Shown here: in pieces, positions 7,182 to 15,171 of the stretch
Layout of the letters: each line of letters begins with the position of its first letter
Position numbering within the stretch: position 1 is the first letter of the stretch
DNA from: Polynucleobacter meluiroseus
GTDB lineage: Bacteria > Pseudomonadota > Gammaproteobacteria > Burkholderiales > Burkholderiaceae
NCBI GenBank assembly: GCA_945901245.1
Contig: CAMDKY010000016.1
Location: forward strand, 1-36,760
DNA: 36,760 bases
Direction: 5' to 3'
Made by a program: the position numbers and the translations under genes
Notes under the pieces: generated by a model
The model's input: the letters and a program-made list of their open reading frames with translations, nothing else
Database searches by the model: none
What the model was told of the DNA's origin: nothing

Positions 7182-7190
7182 ATTCTAGCA
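7182..7190 (-). promoter_or_regulatory. Extended -10 promoter for rpsU
   Basis: The minus strand reads TGCTAGAAT, an extended -10 (TG-n-TAGAAT), 50 bp before the rpsU ATG. The -35 position falls at the tsaD start codon and is poor, which an extended -10 can offset. It leaves a leader of roughly 45 nt. Confidence 0.6.
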
Positions 7191-7204
7191 CGGCTTAGCT
7201 AAAA

Positions 7205-8257
7205 ATGATCGTTTTGGGCATAGAAACTTCCTGTGATGAGACCGGAATCGCGGTTTATGACACTAAAAACTGGGAAGCCGGACAACCCGCCCGCCAAGGC
7301 ATATTAGGCCAGGCCCTCCACTCTCAAGTGGCCATGCACCGTGAATACGGGGGTGTTGTCCCTGAATTAGCCTCTAGAGACCATATTCGCCGGGTTTTAC
7401 CCCTCCTCGAAGAGACTTTAGCGCAGGCTAGCCTACCCCTAGATTCGATTGATGCCATTGCCTATACCCAAGGCCCGGGGCTGGCTGGGGCCCTGTTGGT
7501 CGGCACTGCATTTGGTCGGTCTCTGGCGCTCGCTTTAGAAAAGCCATCGATTGGAGTACACCACCTCGAGGGTCACCTGCTCTCCCCTCTACTGGGTGAA
7601 TCTGCCCCCCAATTTCCATTTATTGCCCTCTTGGTATCGGGTGGCCATACCCAGCTGATAGGTGTAGAAGGGGTGGGTCAATACCAACTCCTTGGGGAAA
7701 CCGTGGATGATGCTGCTGGCGAGGCATTCGATAAAACGGCCAAATTATTGGGCTTGGATTACCCCGGCGGCGCCGCGGTATCGTTATTGGCGGAGAGTGG
7801 CAAACCAGGGCGCTTTGATTTACCCCGGCCCATGCTGCATTCAGGGGATTTGGATTTTTCCTTCTCAGGTCTCAAGACAGCCGTCCTCAATCAAGTCAAT
7901 CGCTTTAGCCCAGAGAACCTAAACGATAAAGTCCAGTTTGACGCTGACCTTGCTTATGCATTTGTTGAGTCTCTAGTAGACGTATTAGTGCAGAAGTCAG
8001 CCAAAGCCATCCAGCAAACAGGCTATCGTGACTTGGTCTTGGCAGGGGGAGTGGGTGCTAACAAACAACTGCGAGCGGCGCTCCATGCGCGCGCCCTACG
8101 CGATCAGTTTCAGGTGCACTATCCACCGCTGCAGCTCTGTACCGACAACGGCGTCATGATTGCCTTTGCGGGGGCTTTGCGTTTACTCGCAGGACATCAA
8201 GACGGGGATACCGCCGCTTTTGACATCAAGCCACGCTGGGATTTAACTGCTGCTTAA
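7205..8257 (+). CDS. tsaD: tRNA N6-threonylcarbamoyladenosine transferase TsaD
   Basis: The 350-residue protein is of the Kae1/TsaD family of the ASKHA fold. It starts [19 protein letters not shown], the family hallmark. The metal-binding motif H120-L-E-G-H124 is intact. Nucleotide-binding stretches include [33 protein letters not shown] and the C-terminal [10 protein letters not shown]. With TsaB, TsaE and TsaC it moves threonylcarbamoyl onto A37 of tRNAs that read ANN codons, including tRNA-Ile. It is divergent from rpsU, as in E. coli. Its stop codon shares TTAA (8254-8257) with the stop of the convergent dxs. Confidence 0.98.
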   Translation: MIVLGIETSCDETGIAVYDTKNWEAGQPARQGILGQALHSQVAMHREYGGVVPELASRDHIRRVLPLLEETLAQASLPLDSIDAIAYTQGPGLAGALLVGTAFGRSLALALEKPSIGVHHLEGHLLSPLLGESAPQFPFIALLVSGGHTQLIGVEGVGQYQLLGETVDDAAGEAFDKTAKLLGLDYPGGAAVSLLAESGKPGRFDLPRPMLHSGDLDFSFSGLKTAVLNQVNRFSPENLNDKVQFDADLAYAFVESLVDVLVQKSAKAIQQTGYRDLVLAGGVGANKQLRAALHARALRDQFQVHYPPLQLCTDNGVMIAFAGALRLLAGHQDGDTAAFDIKPRWDLTAA

Positions 8258-10134
8258 GTCAAAAAAGCGTCCGGAAAGCGAGTGCTAATTGACGTCTTAA
8301 TGCCATCCGTATCCAGACCACAGCGCGACATCAGCAAGTTGTAATCACCATGCTCAATGAATTCATCTTTCAGGCCCAATTGCAATACCGGCTTATTGAT
8401 ATTCAATTGGATCAGCGCCTCAAGGCAAGCACTACCAGCACCCCCCATAATTGCGCCGTCCTCAATCGTGACGAGGTAGTCGTGGTTAGTTGCAACTGCT
8501 TTTAGTAAATCCACATCCAAGGGTTTTACAAAACGCATATTCACTACGGTCGCATTAAGTGCCTCACCCACATCGAGTGCAGGGTATAGCAAGGTTCCAA
8601 ACGCCAAAATGGCAAGTCGTTTACCCGCAACTGCAGTCGACTCACGGCGTACCTCGCCCTTACCTAAAGGCAAAGTCCGTAACTCCGCCGATGGTTTAGC
8701 ACCAACCCCGGATCCGCGCGGATAACGCACGGCGCTCGGATGCGGCTGACGATAGGCTGTAGTGAGTAAATCGCGGCACTCGGCTTCATCTGCCGGAGTC
8801 ATGACCAGCATGTTCGGTATGCAGCGCAAGAAGGGAATGTCATATGCACCCGCATGGGTTGCGCCATCGGCTCCGACCAAACCAGCACGATCGAGCGCAA
8901 ACACCACCGGCAAATCCTGAATCGCCACATCGTGAATCAATTGATCATAGGCGCGCTGCAAAAAGGTGGAATAAATCGCCACTACCGGCTTCATGCCTTC
9001 ACAGGCCATGCCCGCAGCAAAAGTGACAGCATGCTGTTCTGCAATGCCAACGTCGTAATAACGATCGGGGAAGCGCTTTTCAAACTCAACCAGACCCGAT
9101 CCTTCGCGCATGGCCGGCGTAATACCAACCAGTAGCGGGTCGGCATGCGCCATATCGCATAGCCACTCGCCAAACACTTGGGTAAAGGTTTGTTTGGTAT
9201 TGCTTGTTTTTTGAATGCCCTCGGAGGGATTAAATTTACCGGGGCCGTGATACAGAACTGGGTCGGCCTCGGCCAACATATACCCTTGGCCTTTGCGCGT
9301 GATGACATGCAAAAACTGAGGGCCGCCACCTTCGAGGGCTAGTCGTCGAACGTTTTGCAGCATGGGCAGCAAAGCATCTAAATCGTGGCCATCGATTGGC
9401 CCAAAATAGTTAAAACCAAATTCTTGAAAAATCGTGGATGGTGACACCATGCCTTTCGCATGATCCTCTAAACGCTTCGCAAACTCGCGCAATGGCGGCG
9501 CAATCGATAAAACACTATCGATGCCTTTTTTGGTTGCAGAATAAATATTGCCACTGAGCAGGCGCGCAAGGTAGCGATTGAGCGCTCCCACCGCCGGAGA
9601 AATCGACATGTCGTTGTCGTTCAGAATCACGATTAAGGGCAGATCATCGTAGACGCCGGCGTTATTCATCGCCTCAAATGGCATACCAGCACTCATGGCG
9701 CCATCGCCAATCACTGCAATTGCGACGCGCTGTTCTCCCTTGGTTTGGGCCGCCCTGGCCATCCCCATGGCGGCAGAGATGCTGGTGGATGAATGGCCAG
9801 TACCAAAGGTATCGTATTCACTTTCTGCGCGCCGTGGAAATCCAGAGAGTCCATTAAATTGCCGTAAGGTATTCATGCGCTCGCGGCGACCCGTCAAGAT
9901 TTTATGGGGGTAACTTTGATGCCCGACATCCCACACAATGCGATCACGCGGCGTATCAAACACGTAATGCAGCGCAATCGATAACTCGACTGTGCCCAAG
10001 TTGGACGATAAGTGTCCGCCGGTTTTGGATACCGAATCAATGACAAATTGACGCAGCTCATCAGCAAGAGCTGGCAACGCCTCGCGTTCCAATTTACGCA
10101 AATCAGCAGGATCATTAATCGTATTCAACATCAT
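8254..10134 (-). CDS. dxs: 1-deoxy-D-xylulose-5-phosphate synthase
   Basis: The 626-residue ThDP enzyme joins pyruvate and glyceraldehyde 3-phosphate to make DXP, the first and usually limiting step of the MEP isoprenoid pathway and also a source for thiamine and pyridoxal. Visible marks are [20 protein letters not shown] and [17 protein letters not shown] near the N-terminus. The ThDP/Mg motif is GDGAMSAG followed by NNAG, and the transketolase pyrimidine-binding part has [20 protein letters not shown]. The length is normal. Two consecutive ATGs (10134 and 10131) could start it. It is 26 bp behind ispA, so xseB-ispA-dxs look like one unit. Confidence 0.98.
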   Translation of the reverse strand: MMLNTINDPADLRKLEREALPALADELRQFVIDSVSKTGGHLSSNLGTVELSIALHYVFDTPRDRIVWDVGHQSYPHKILTGRRERMNTLRQFNGLSGFPRRAESEYDTFGTGHSSTSISAAMGMARAAQTKGEQRVAIAVIGDGAMSAGMPFEAMNNAGVYDDLPLIVILNDNDMSISPAVGALNRYLARLLSGNIYSATKKGIDSVLSIAPPLREFAKRLEDHAKGMVSPSTIFQEFGFNYFGPIDGHDLDALLPMLQNVRRLALEGGGPQFLHVITRKGQGYMLAEADPVLYHGPGKFNPSEGIQKTSNTKQTFTQVFGEWLCDMAHADPLLVGITPAMREGSGLVEFEKRFPDRYYDVGIAEQHAVTFAAGMACEGMKPVVAIYSTFLQRAYDQLIHDVAIQDLPVVFALDRAGLVGADGATHAGAYDIPFLRCIPNMLVMTPADEAECRDLLTTAYRQPHPSAVRYPRGSGVGAKPSAELRTLPLGKGEVRRESTAVAGKRLAILAFGTLLYPALDVGEALNATVVNMRFVKPLDVDLLKAVATNHDYLVTIEDGAIMGGAGSACLEALIQLNINKPVLQLGLKDEFIEHGDYNLLMSRCGLDTDGIKTSISTRFPDAFLT

Positions 10135-10160
10135 CGTTTTAGAGCGTAGTTAAAAAATAG

Positions 10161-11045
10161 TTAGTGTGTGCGCTCTACTACAAGCCGCGCGAGTGCGCGC
10201 AGTGCATCTGCTTTAGGGCCAAACGGTGCAAGGCTATCTAAAGCAAGGGCTTGTAATTCTTTCGCTTGGTTTTGAGCATACTCTAAGCCCATCAGCGTGA
10301 CATAGGTTGGCTTATCATCTGCCGCATCTTTTCCAGCAGTCTTACCTAGAGTCTGGCTATCGGCCGTTGCATCCAGTACATCATCCACCACCTGAAAGGC
10401 CAGCCCGAGTGCAGTGGAGTATTGCGTCAATTGAGTCAGCGCAGTTGCATCCAGCTCGGCAGTAATCGCGCCCATGCGTACAGCGCAGCTCAGCAAAGCA
10501 CCGGTTTTCATGGCGTGCATTTGTTTGAGGGCAGTGAGATCAATCTTTTGACCTACGCTCTCCAAATCAATCGCTTGGCCACCAGCCATACCAAGCGAGC
10601 CTGAGGCTTTACTCAGCTCGCCAATCAGGGATAAGCGCATCTCCGCTGTGCCTTGGGTATCCACCAATACTTCAAACGCTTTGGTTTGCAGGGCATCACC
10701 AACTAGAAGCGCGGTTGCCTCATCAAATGCTTTGTGAACAGTTGGACGACCGCGACGTAAATCATCGTCATCCATGCACGGCAGATCATCGTGCACCAAG
10801 GAATAGGCATGAATCATCTCAATGGCAGCTGCAGCAGCATCGAGCACCTCAGGATTGGACTTACCCAACTCACCCGCAGCAAACACCAATAAAGGACGAA
10901 TCCGTTTACCGCCCCCTTGGGCGGCATAGCGCATAGCTTCATGGAGGCGTTGCGGCAGTAACTGGGCTGAATCAAGACGAAGATCCAAGGCTGTTTCGGC
11001 GCGCGCCGAGCCGGCCTGCAACCACACTCCAAAATCAAATGTCAT
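10161..11045 (-). CDS. ispA: Farnesyl diphosphate synthase (IspA-type prenyltransferase)
   Basis: The 294-residue all-helical isoprenyl diphosphate synthase adds isopentenyl diphosphate to DMAPP and GPP to give FPP. The first Asp-rich motif is DDLPCMDDDDLRRGRPT, the second is DDVLDATAD, and the N-terminal GGGKRIRPLL binds IPP. The DDxxxxD spacing of the first motif is that of bacterial short-chain FPP synthases. I chose the ATG at 11045 (MTFDFGVW) because GAGG lies 9 nt before it. A TTG at 11060 inside xseB would add five residues. The xseB stop is only 4 bp before the ATG, so translation is coupled. dxs follows, feeding the same pathway. Confidence 0.96.
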   Translation of the reverse strand: MTFDFGVWLQAGSARAETALDLRLDSAQLLPQRLHEAMRYAAQGGGKRIRPLLVFAAGELGKSNPEVLDAAAAAIEMIHAYSLVHDDLPCMDDDDLRRGRPTVHKAFDEATALLVGDALQTKAFEVLVDTQGTAEMRLSLIGELSKASGSLGMAGGQAIDLESVGQKIDLTALKQMHAMKTGALLSCAVRMGAITAELDATALTQLTQYSTALGLAFQVVDDVLDATADSQTLGKTAGKDAADDKPTYVTLMGLEYAQNQAKELQALALDSLAPFGPKADALRALARLVVERTH

Positions 11046-11049
11046 GGGA

Positions 11050-11283
11050 TTAGGCCTCAAATACCCGAACCTGTTGCTCGACTTGCACTAAGACACCCTG
11101 GCAATGGCGCAATAAAGCGGCACCGCGCTGATAAGCGGCCAAGGTTTCTTCCAGGGAATATTGACCTGACTCCATATCGGCAATCAGTTTTTCAAGTTCT
11201 TTTACAGCCTGCTCATAGCGCAGGGCTGGGTCAATTTGCACCTCTATGCCATTGGCAATGGCATCGGATTTTTTTGCTGGCAT
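11050..11283 (-). CDS. xseB: Exodeoxyribonuclease VII small subunit
   Basis: The 77-residue protein has the XseB coiled-coil core: YEQAVKELEKLIADMESGQY, then SLEETLAAYQRGAALLRHCQ. With several copies bound to XseA it forms exonuclease VII, which degrades single-stranded DNA from both ends in mismatch repair. The XseA partner is not in the window. The N-terminal 20 residues are less conserved. xseB-ispA-dxs is the common proteobacterial order, and the stop lies 4 bp from the ispA start. Confidence 0.93.
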   Translation of the reverse strand: MPAKKSDAIANGIEVQIDPALRYEQAVKELEKLIADMESGQYSLEETLAAYQRGAALLRHCQGVLVQVEQQVRVFEA

Positions 11284-11393
11284 GTGCAGTTTCCGGAAAA
11301 TAAGGGGGTTATATGGCTCGTATGCCTAAATCATGCCTGATTTTCCACCAAAGCAGCGTCTTCCTATAAAAGCGAGCCCCAGTCATCGGTGGG

Positions 11394-11399
11394 TATAAT
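11394..11399 (+). promoter_or_regulatory. -10 element upstream of the Rieske oxygenase gene
   Basis: A perfect TATAAT lies in GGGTATAATCCC, 88 bp before the oxygenase ATG. The 17-bp-upstream hexamer AGCGAG is a poor -35, so an activator may be needed. Transcription from here would give a leader of about 80 nt. Confidence 0.5.
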
Positions 11400-11413
11400 C
11401 CCCTCCTTCCTTT

Positions 11414-11472
11414 CCAATATCGATCTTTCGATGGTTGGATTGGTTGTTCCGCTTAGCTTCGGCTGACTTTTT
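11414..11472 (+). promoter_or_regulatory. Structured leader with terminator-like hairpin
   Basis: In the predicted leader, CCAA-t-ATCGA (11414-11423) can pair with TCGAT-gg-TTGG (11428-11438). Then TTAGC-TTCG-GCTGA (11453-11466) forms a 5-bp UUCG-capped stem followed by C and five Ts (11468-11472). The second hairpin is short for a terminator. The pair could be an attenuator or just a stable leader. It matches no riboswitch class I know. Confidence 0.35.
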
Positions 11473-11486
11473 CGGGGGTGGGGAGA

Positions 11487-12584
11487 ATGACTAATCTGGC
11501 TACCGCGCAGCAACTTGCGCCGTCCAATCTGCAGTTGCCGGTCTCGGCTTACTTTGACGTTGATCTGTATCAGCGCGAGATGGCTCTGCTATTTAAGCAG
11601 GGGCCTGGCTATGTGGGCCATCAATTAATGGTGCCCGAACAAGGCTCCTATCGCACCCTAAGCGCAGAAAACGAAGGTCGCGTATTGGTTCGTAACCCAG
11701 CAGGCGTTGAACTCCTCTCCAATGTATGCCGCCATCGTCAAGCCCTGATGCTCAATGGCTCGGGTCAAGTGGATACCATTGTTTGCCCTTTGCACCGCTG
11801 GACTTATGGATTGGATGGTCAATTACTAGGGGCTCCGCATTTCGGCGATAAGCCCTGCCTTCATTTAGGAAAATCGCCACTGCAAAACTGGCAAGGATTG
11901 CTGTTTGAAGGTCCGCGCGATGTTCGTAAAGACTTAGGCAAATTGGGTGTGGCTGACGATTTAGACTTTACCGGCTACATGCTCGATCACGTTGAGGTGC
12001 ATGAGTGTAACTACAACTGGAAAACCTTCATTGAGGTTTACCTCGAGGATTACCATGTGGTGCCCTTTCATCCGGGGCTTGGTCAATTTGTCTCCTGTGA
12101 AGACTTGCATTGGGAATTCGGTGATTGGCATAGCGTACAAACGGTGGGTATCCATAAAAACCTCGCCAATCCGGGCTCTCCCGTCTATCGCCAATGGCAT
12201 GAGGCAGTGCTGCGCCACCATGGTAATACACCACCGCGGCATGGTGCTATTTGGCTGACCTACTACCCCAATGTGATGGTCGAGTGGTATCCAGGGGTGC
12301 TGTGCATTTCTACACTACACCCCATGGGCCCTAATAAAACCCGCAATATTGTGGAGTTTTACTATCCCGAAGAAATCGCCCTATTTGAACGTGAATTTGT
12401 CGAGGCCGAGCGGGCCGCGTACATGGAAACCTGCATCGAAGATGATGAGATTGCCGAGCGCATGGACGCGGGTCGCGCCGCACTCCTCGCTAGAGGCGTA
12501 AACGAAGTCGGGCCATACCAAAGCCCAATGGAAGACGGGATGCAGCATTTTCATGAATGGTATCGCCGGGAGATGCAGTTTTAA
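11487..12584 (+). CDS. Rieske non-heme iron oxygenase, alpha subunit
   Basis: The 365-residue protein has an N-terminal Rieske domain with [2Fe-2S] ligands C81-x-H83 and C100-x2-H103 (CRHRQALML, CPLHRW). The C-terminal catalytic domain has the iron site EDYHVVPFH, with H190 and H195 as ligands and an acidic residue just before as the bridge. The third iron ligand is probably an acid near MDAGR but is not certain. Such enzymes activate O2 to hydroxylate or demethylate aromatics, quaternary amines or similar compounds; the substrate cannot be told here. No beta subunit, ferredoxin or reductase gene is adjacent. I chose the ATG at 11487; a GTG at 11478 adds MGR. It has its own promoter region. 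Confidence 0.9.
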   Translation: MTNLATAQQLAPSNLQLPVSAYFDVDLYQREMALLFKQGPGYVGHQLMVPEQGSYRTLSAENEGRVLVRNPAGVELLSNVCRHRQALMLNGSGQVDTIVCPLHRWTYGLDGQLLGAPHFGDKPCLHLGKSPLQNWQGLLFEGPRDVRKDLGKLGVADDLDFTGYMLDHVEVHECNYNWKTFIEVYLEDYHVVPFHPGLGQFVSCEDLHWEFGDWHSVQTVGIHKNLANPGSPVYRQWHEAVLRHHGNTPPRHGAIWLTYYPNVMVEWYPGVLCISTLHPMGPNKTRNIVEFYYPEEIALFEREFVEAERAAYMETCIEDDEIAERMDAGRAALLARGVNEVGPYQSPMEDGMQHFHEWYRREMQF

Positions 12585-12651
12585 CTAGGCGAGTAGATGC
12601 ATTCACGGTAGACTATTTTTTCTTGCCGACCACCCACAAGGAGCTTGCGCT

Positions 12652-13491
12652 ATGAACCCACTCATCACACCTAATCAGTTAGAAGAGCTCGTTAATACGG
12701 GCGCAGATATTCTCATCTGTGACTGCCGCTTTGATTTAGTAAACCCAAACGCAGGTCGTGAAGCTTATAACGCAGGTCATATTTTGGGTGCCATTTACGT
12801 CGATCTAGGTCGCGATCTCTCTGCAGCAAAAACCGGCAGCAACGGCCGTCATCCGCTGCCTAGCCCTGAAGAATGGGCAACAACAAAGCAGCGCCTCGGT
12901 ATAGACCCCAAGACAACCGTGATTGCCTACGATAATCATGGCTCAGTCTACGCAAGCCGCTTGTGGTGGATGCTCAAAGCCAGCGGGCATACGCATGTCC
13001 AAGTATTGGATGGTGGTCTATCCGCATGGAATGGCTCGATTGGCACCATTCCACCAATGATTGAGCCCTTAAAAGTAATCCCGGCTCCGCAGGAGTGGGT
13101 AGGCGCAGTCACAGTGGACGTCATCGAAGAGTGCATTGCAGATCCGAATTTACTGGGCCATTGCATGATCGATGCGCGCGCTGAAGATCGCTTTCGTGGG
13201 GAAAACGAAACCCTAGATCCGGTCGGCGGTCATATTCCAGGAGCACTGAATCGCTTCTTTAAACACAATCTCAGTGCAGGGCAATTTAAATCACCTGAGG
13301 TCTTGCGCGCTGAATTTGAATCCTTACTGGGTAGCACGGCTGCGCATGATGTAATTCACCAATGCGGATCTGGCGTTAGTGCTTGCCATAATGTGTTGGC
13401 AATGGAGGTGGCGGGCTTAGCGGGATCCCGTTTATACGTTGGTAGCTGGAGCGAATGGTGCACCGATCCAAAACGGCCGATTGCCACCTGA
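12652..13491 (+). CDS. sseA: Two-domain rhodanese sulfurtransferase (3-mercaptopyruvate or thiosulfate type)
   Basis: The 279-residue protein has two rhodanese domains. The first (about 8-130) lacks a catalytic cysteine: the loop reads YDNHGSVYASR with Asp at 94, as is normal for the structural domain. The second (about 150-275) has the active loop C238-G-S-G-V-S. CGSGVT-type loops are found in mercaptopyruvate sulfurtransferases, which move sulfur from 3-mercaptopyruvate to thiols or cyanide. A thiosulfate donor cannot be ruled out. A good AAGGAG lies 8 nt before the ATG. It follows the oxygenase by 67 bp on the same strand, but a link in function is not evident. Confidence 0.88.
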   Translation: MNPLITPNQLEELVNTGADILICDCRFDLVNPNAGREAYNAGHILGAIYVDLGRDLSAAKTGSNGRHPLPSPEEWATTKQRLGIDPKTTVIAYDNHGSVYASRLWWMLKASGHTHVQVLDGGLSAWNGSIGTIPPMIEPLKVIPAPQEWVGAVTVDVIEECIADPNLLGHCMIDARAEDRFRGENETLDPVGGHIPGALNRFFKHNLSAGQFKSPEVLRAEFESLLGSTAAHDVIHQCGSGVSACHNVLAMEVAGLAGSRLYVGSWSEWCTDPKRPIAT

Positions 13492-13513
13492 GAAAACCCT
13501 CTAAGCTGGCGGT

Positions 13514-14287
13514 TTAGTGTCCGCGCGAGAGCAAGATAATCAAGCCCACGCCACAACCGATCAAGGTTATTTGCCGCAAGGATTCCCGCCAATGGGATCT
13601 GCGGTGCATTTGCGGAATTAAATCACTCACGGCAATGTAGATAAATCCACTGGAGGAAATCACCAGCAAATAGGGCATTGCGGCATTGGCTTTTTCTAAA
13701 AAGAAATACCCCAGCACACCACCCAATACCGACAGAGCACCGCTAATTAAGTTATAAAGCAATGCACGTGCCCGCGAAAAACCAGCATTAATCAGCACAA
13801 TAAAATCACCGATTTCCTGCGGTATCTCATGCGCCACAATCGCCATTGCCGTAAACACACCGACTTCAAAGTCCACCATAAATGCGGCAGCAATTAAAAC
13901 GCCATCGACAAAATTGTGCAGTCCGTCGCCAATCAAAATCATCCAACCGCTTTGACCAGCCTCTTCTGCATCGTGCCCATGGTGGTGATCATGGCCATCG
14001 CCTTCATGGTGATGACTATGGCGTAGCAACGACACCTTCTCTAAAAGAAAAAATCCCAGAAGACCTGCAAGCAAAACCGCAAACAACACATGGGGATCAA
14101 CTCCAGGCATTTCAAATGCTTCTGGTAGAGAATGGAGCAATGCAGCGGCAAGCAAAATACCGACCGAAATACTCACCATTCGGTCGACCAGCTTCGCTAA
14201 AACACCTAGCGATAAGCTTGCCGCAATCAGAACACTCGATACACCCGCACCTGCTGTTACTAAAATAATAAGCTGCAGGGTGGTCAT
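13514..14287 (-). CDS. ZIP-family metal transporter
   Basis: The 257-residue membrane protein has about eight hydrophobic segments. A His-rich cytosolic-type loop reads HSHHHEGDGHDHHHGHD near residue 90. Transmembrane segment 4 carries HNFVDGVLIAAAF and segment 5 carries VAHEIPQEIGDF, which together form the ZIP metal-binding site. ZIP proteins import divalent metals, most often zinc; iron or manganese are also possible. The start codon overlaps the stop of the upstream hydrolase gene by 4 bp (14284-14287), so the two are translationally coupled. It is convergent with the sulfurtransferase gene, 22 bp away. Confidence 0.93.
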   Translation of the reverse strand: MTTLQLIILVTAGAGVSSVLIAASLSLGVLAKLVDRMVSISVGILLAAALLHSLPEAFEMPGVDPHVLFAVLLAGLLGFFLLEKVSLLRHSHHHEGDGHDHHHGHDAEEAGQSGWMILIGDGLHNFVDGVLIAAAFMVDFEVGVFTAMAIVAHEIPQEIGDFIVLINAGFSRARALLYNLISGALSVLGGVLGYFFLEKANAAMPYLLVISSSGFIYIAVSDLIPQMHRRSHWRESLRQITLIGCGVGLIILLSRGH

Positions 14288-15147
14288 ACCACTCCGTTCC
14301 GCTTAAACCAATCCAAACACTTTACCCAGCCATCGGCAGCCGGTCCAGCACGGTAGGTCTCACGGTAATCCGCATGAAACGCGTGGGGGGCATCGAGGTA
14401 AATCTCAAAACGCGATGCTTTTGCTTCTAGATTTTTTGATCCTGCCACGGCCAATGCTTGACGCATCTTATCCACGCTCTCGAGCGAAATGCCGGTATCG
14501 GCTGAACCATATAGACCAAGTACAGGGGCTTTGAGCTCTGCCGCAATGTCGACTGGATGGCGTGGGTTACCAGCTGTTTTTTCACCGACTAAGCGGCCGT
14601 ACCAAGCGACGCCTGCCCGCACTTCGGGCATGGTGGCGGAGAGCCAAGTAATCCGTCCGCCCCAGCAAAAACCGGTAACGCCAACGCGCTTCACATCACC
14701 GCCATTGGCGCCAGCCCACGCAATCGCTGCCCGTATATCACCCAAGACTTGGGCATCCGGTGTTTTTGCAACGATGTTGGTGAAGATTTCAGCTACGGTT
14801 CCATAGGTATTGGGATCGCCGGCCCGCACAAAAAATTCAGGGGCAATGGCCATATAACCCATATTGGCAAAGCGACGAGTGACGTCGGCAATGTATTCAT
14901 GCACACCAAAAATTTCACTGCAGACAATCACGATTGGCAATGGCCCTTTAGCCTTTTCAGGGCGTGACACATAGGCTGGCATTTGTATGTTGCCGGATGG
15001 GATCGACAGTTCACCTGCCTTGATACCTGTAAAGTCAGTTTTAATGACCTGCGCCAGAACGGGTTGGGATGCTGCAACAAAACCGACGCCAAGGCCAGTT
15101 GCTGTTACAGCCGATGCCTTCATAAAGTCTCTTCGATTGGTGCTCAT
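14284..15147 (-). CDS. Dienelactone hydrolase family protein with Tat signal
   Basis: The 287-residue alpha/beta hydrolase starts with a twin-arginine signal NRRDFMK, then a hydrophobic stretch ending ASQPVLAQ, so it is probably folded in the cytosol and exported to the periplasm. The catalytic triad is visible: C161 in GFCWGG, D217 in GLYGSADTG and H255 in DAPHAF. The Cys nucleophile is typical of dienelactone hydrolases (chlorocatechol pathway), but many relatives act on other esters and lactones. No catechol-pathway neighbours are present, so the substrate is unknown. CAGGAGACGA before the ATG is a good ribosome-binding site. It lies 24 bp behind polA and overlaps the ZIP gene by 4 bp. Confidence 0.92.
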   Translation of the reverse strand: MSTNRRDFMKASAVTATGLGVGFVAASQPVLAQVIKTDFTGIKAGELSIPSGNIQMPAYVSRPEKAKGPLPIVIVCSEIFGVHEYIADVTRRFANMGYMAIAPEFFVRAGDPNTYGTVAEIFTNIVAKTPDAQVLGDIRAAIAWAGANGGDVKRVGVTGFCWGGRITWLSATMPEVRAGVAWYGRLVGEKTAGNPRHPVDIAAELKAPVLGLYGSADTGISLESVDKMRQALAVAGSKNLEAKASRFEIYLDAPHAFHADYRETYRAGPAADGWVKCLDWFKRNGVV

Positions 15148-15171
15148 ATTCGTCTCCTGTTTGCGTTTGAT

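Noticed and set aside
8844-9329. Small frames overlapping dxs on both strands
   Set aside because: They are shadows of the dxs reading frame without start signals or family patterns.
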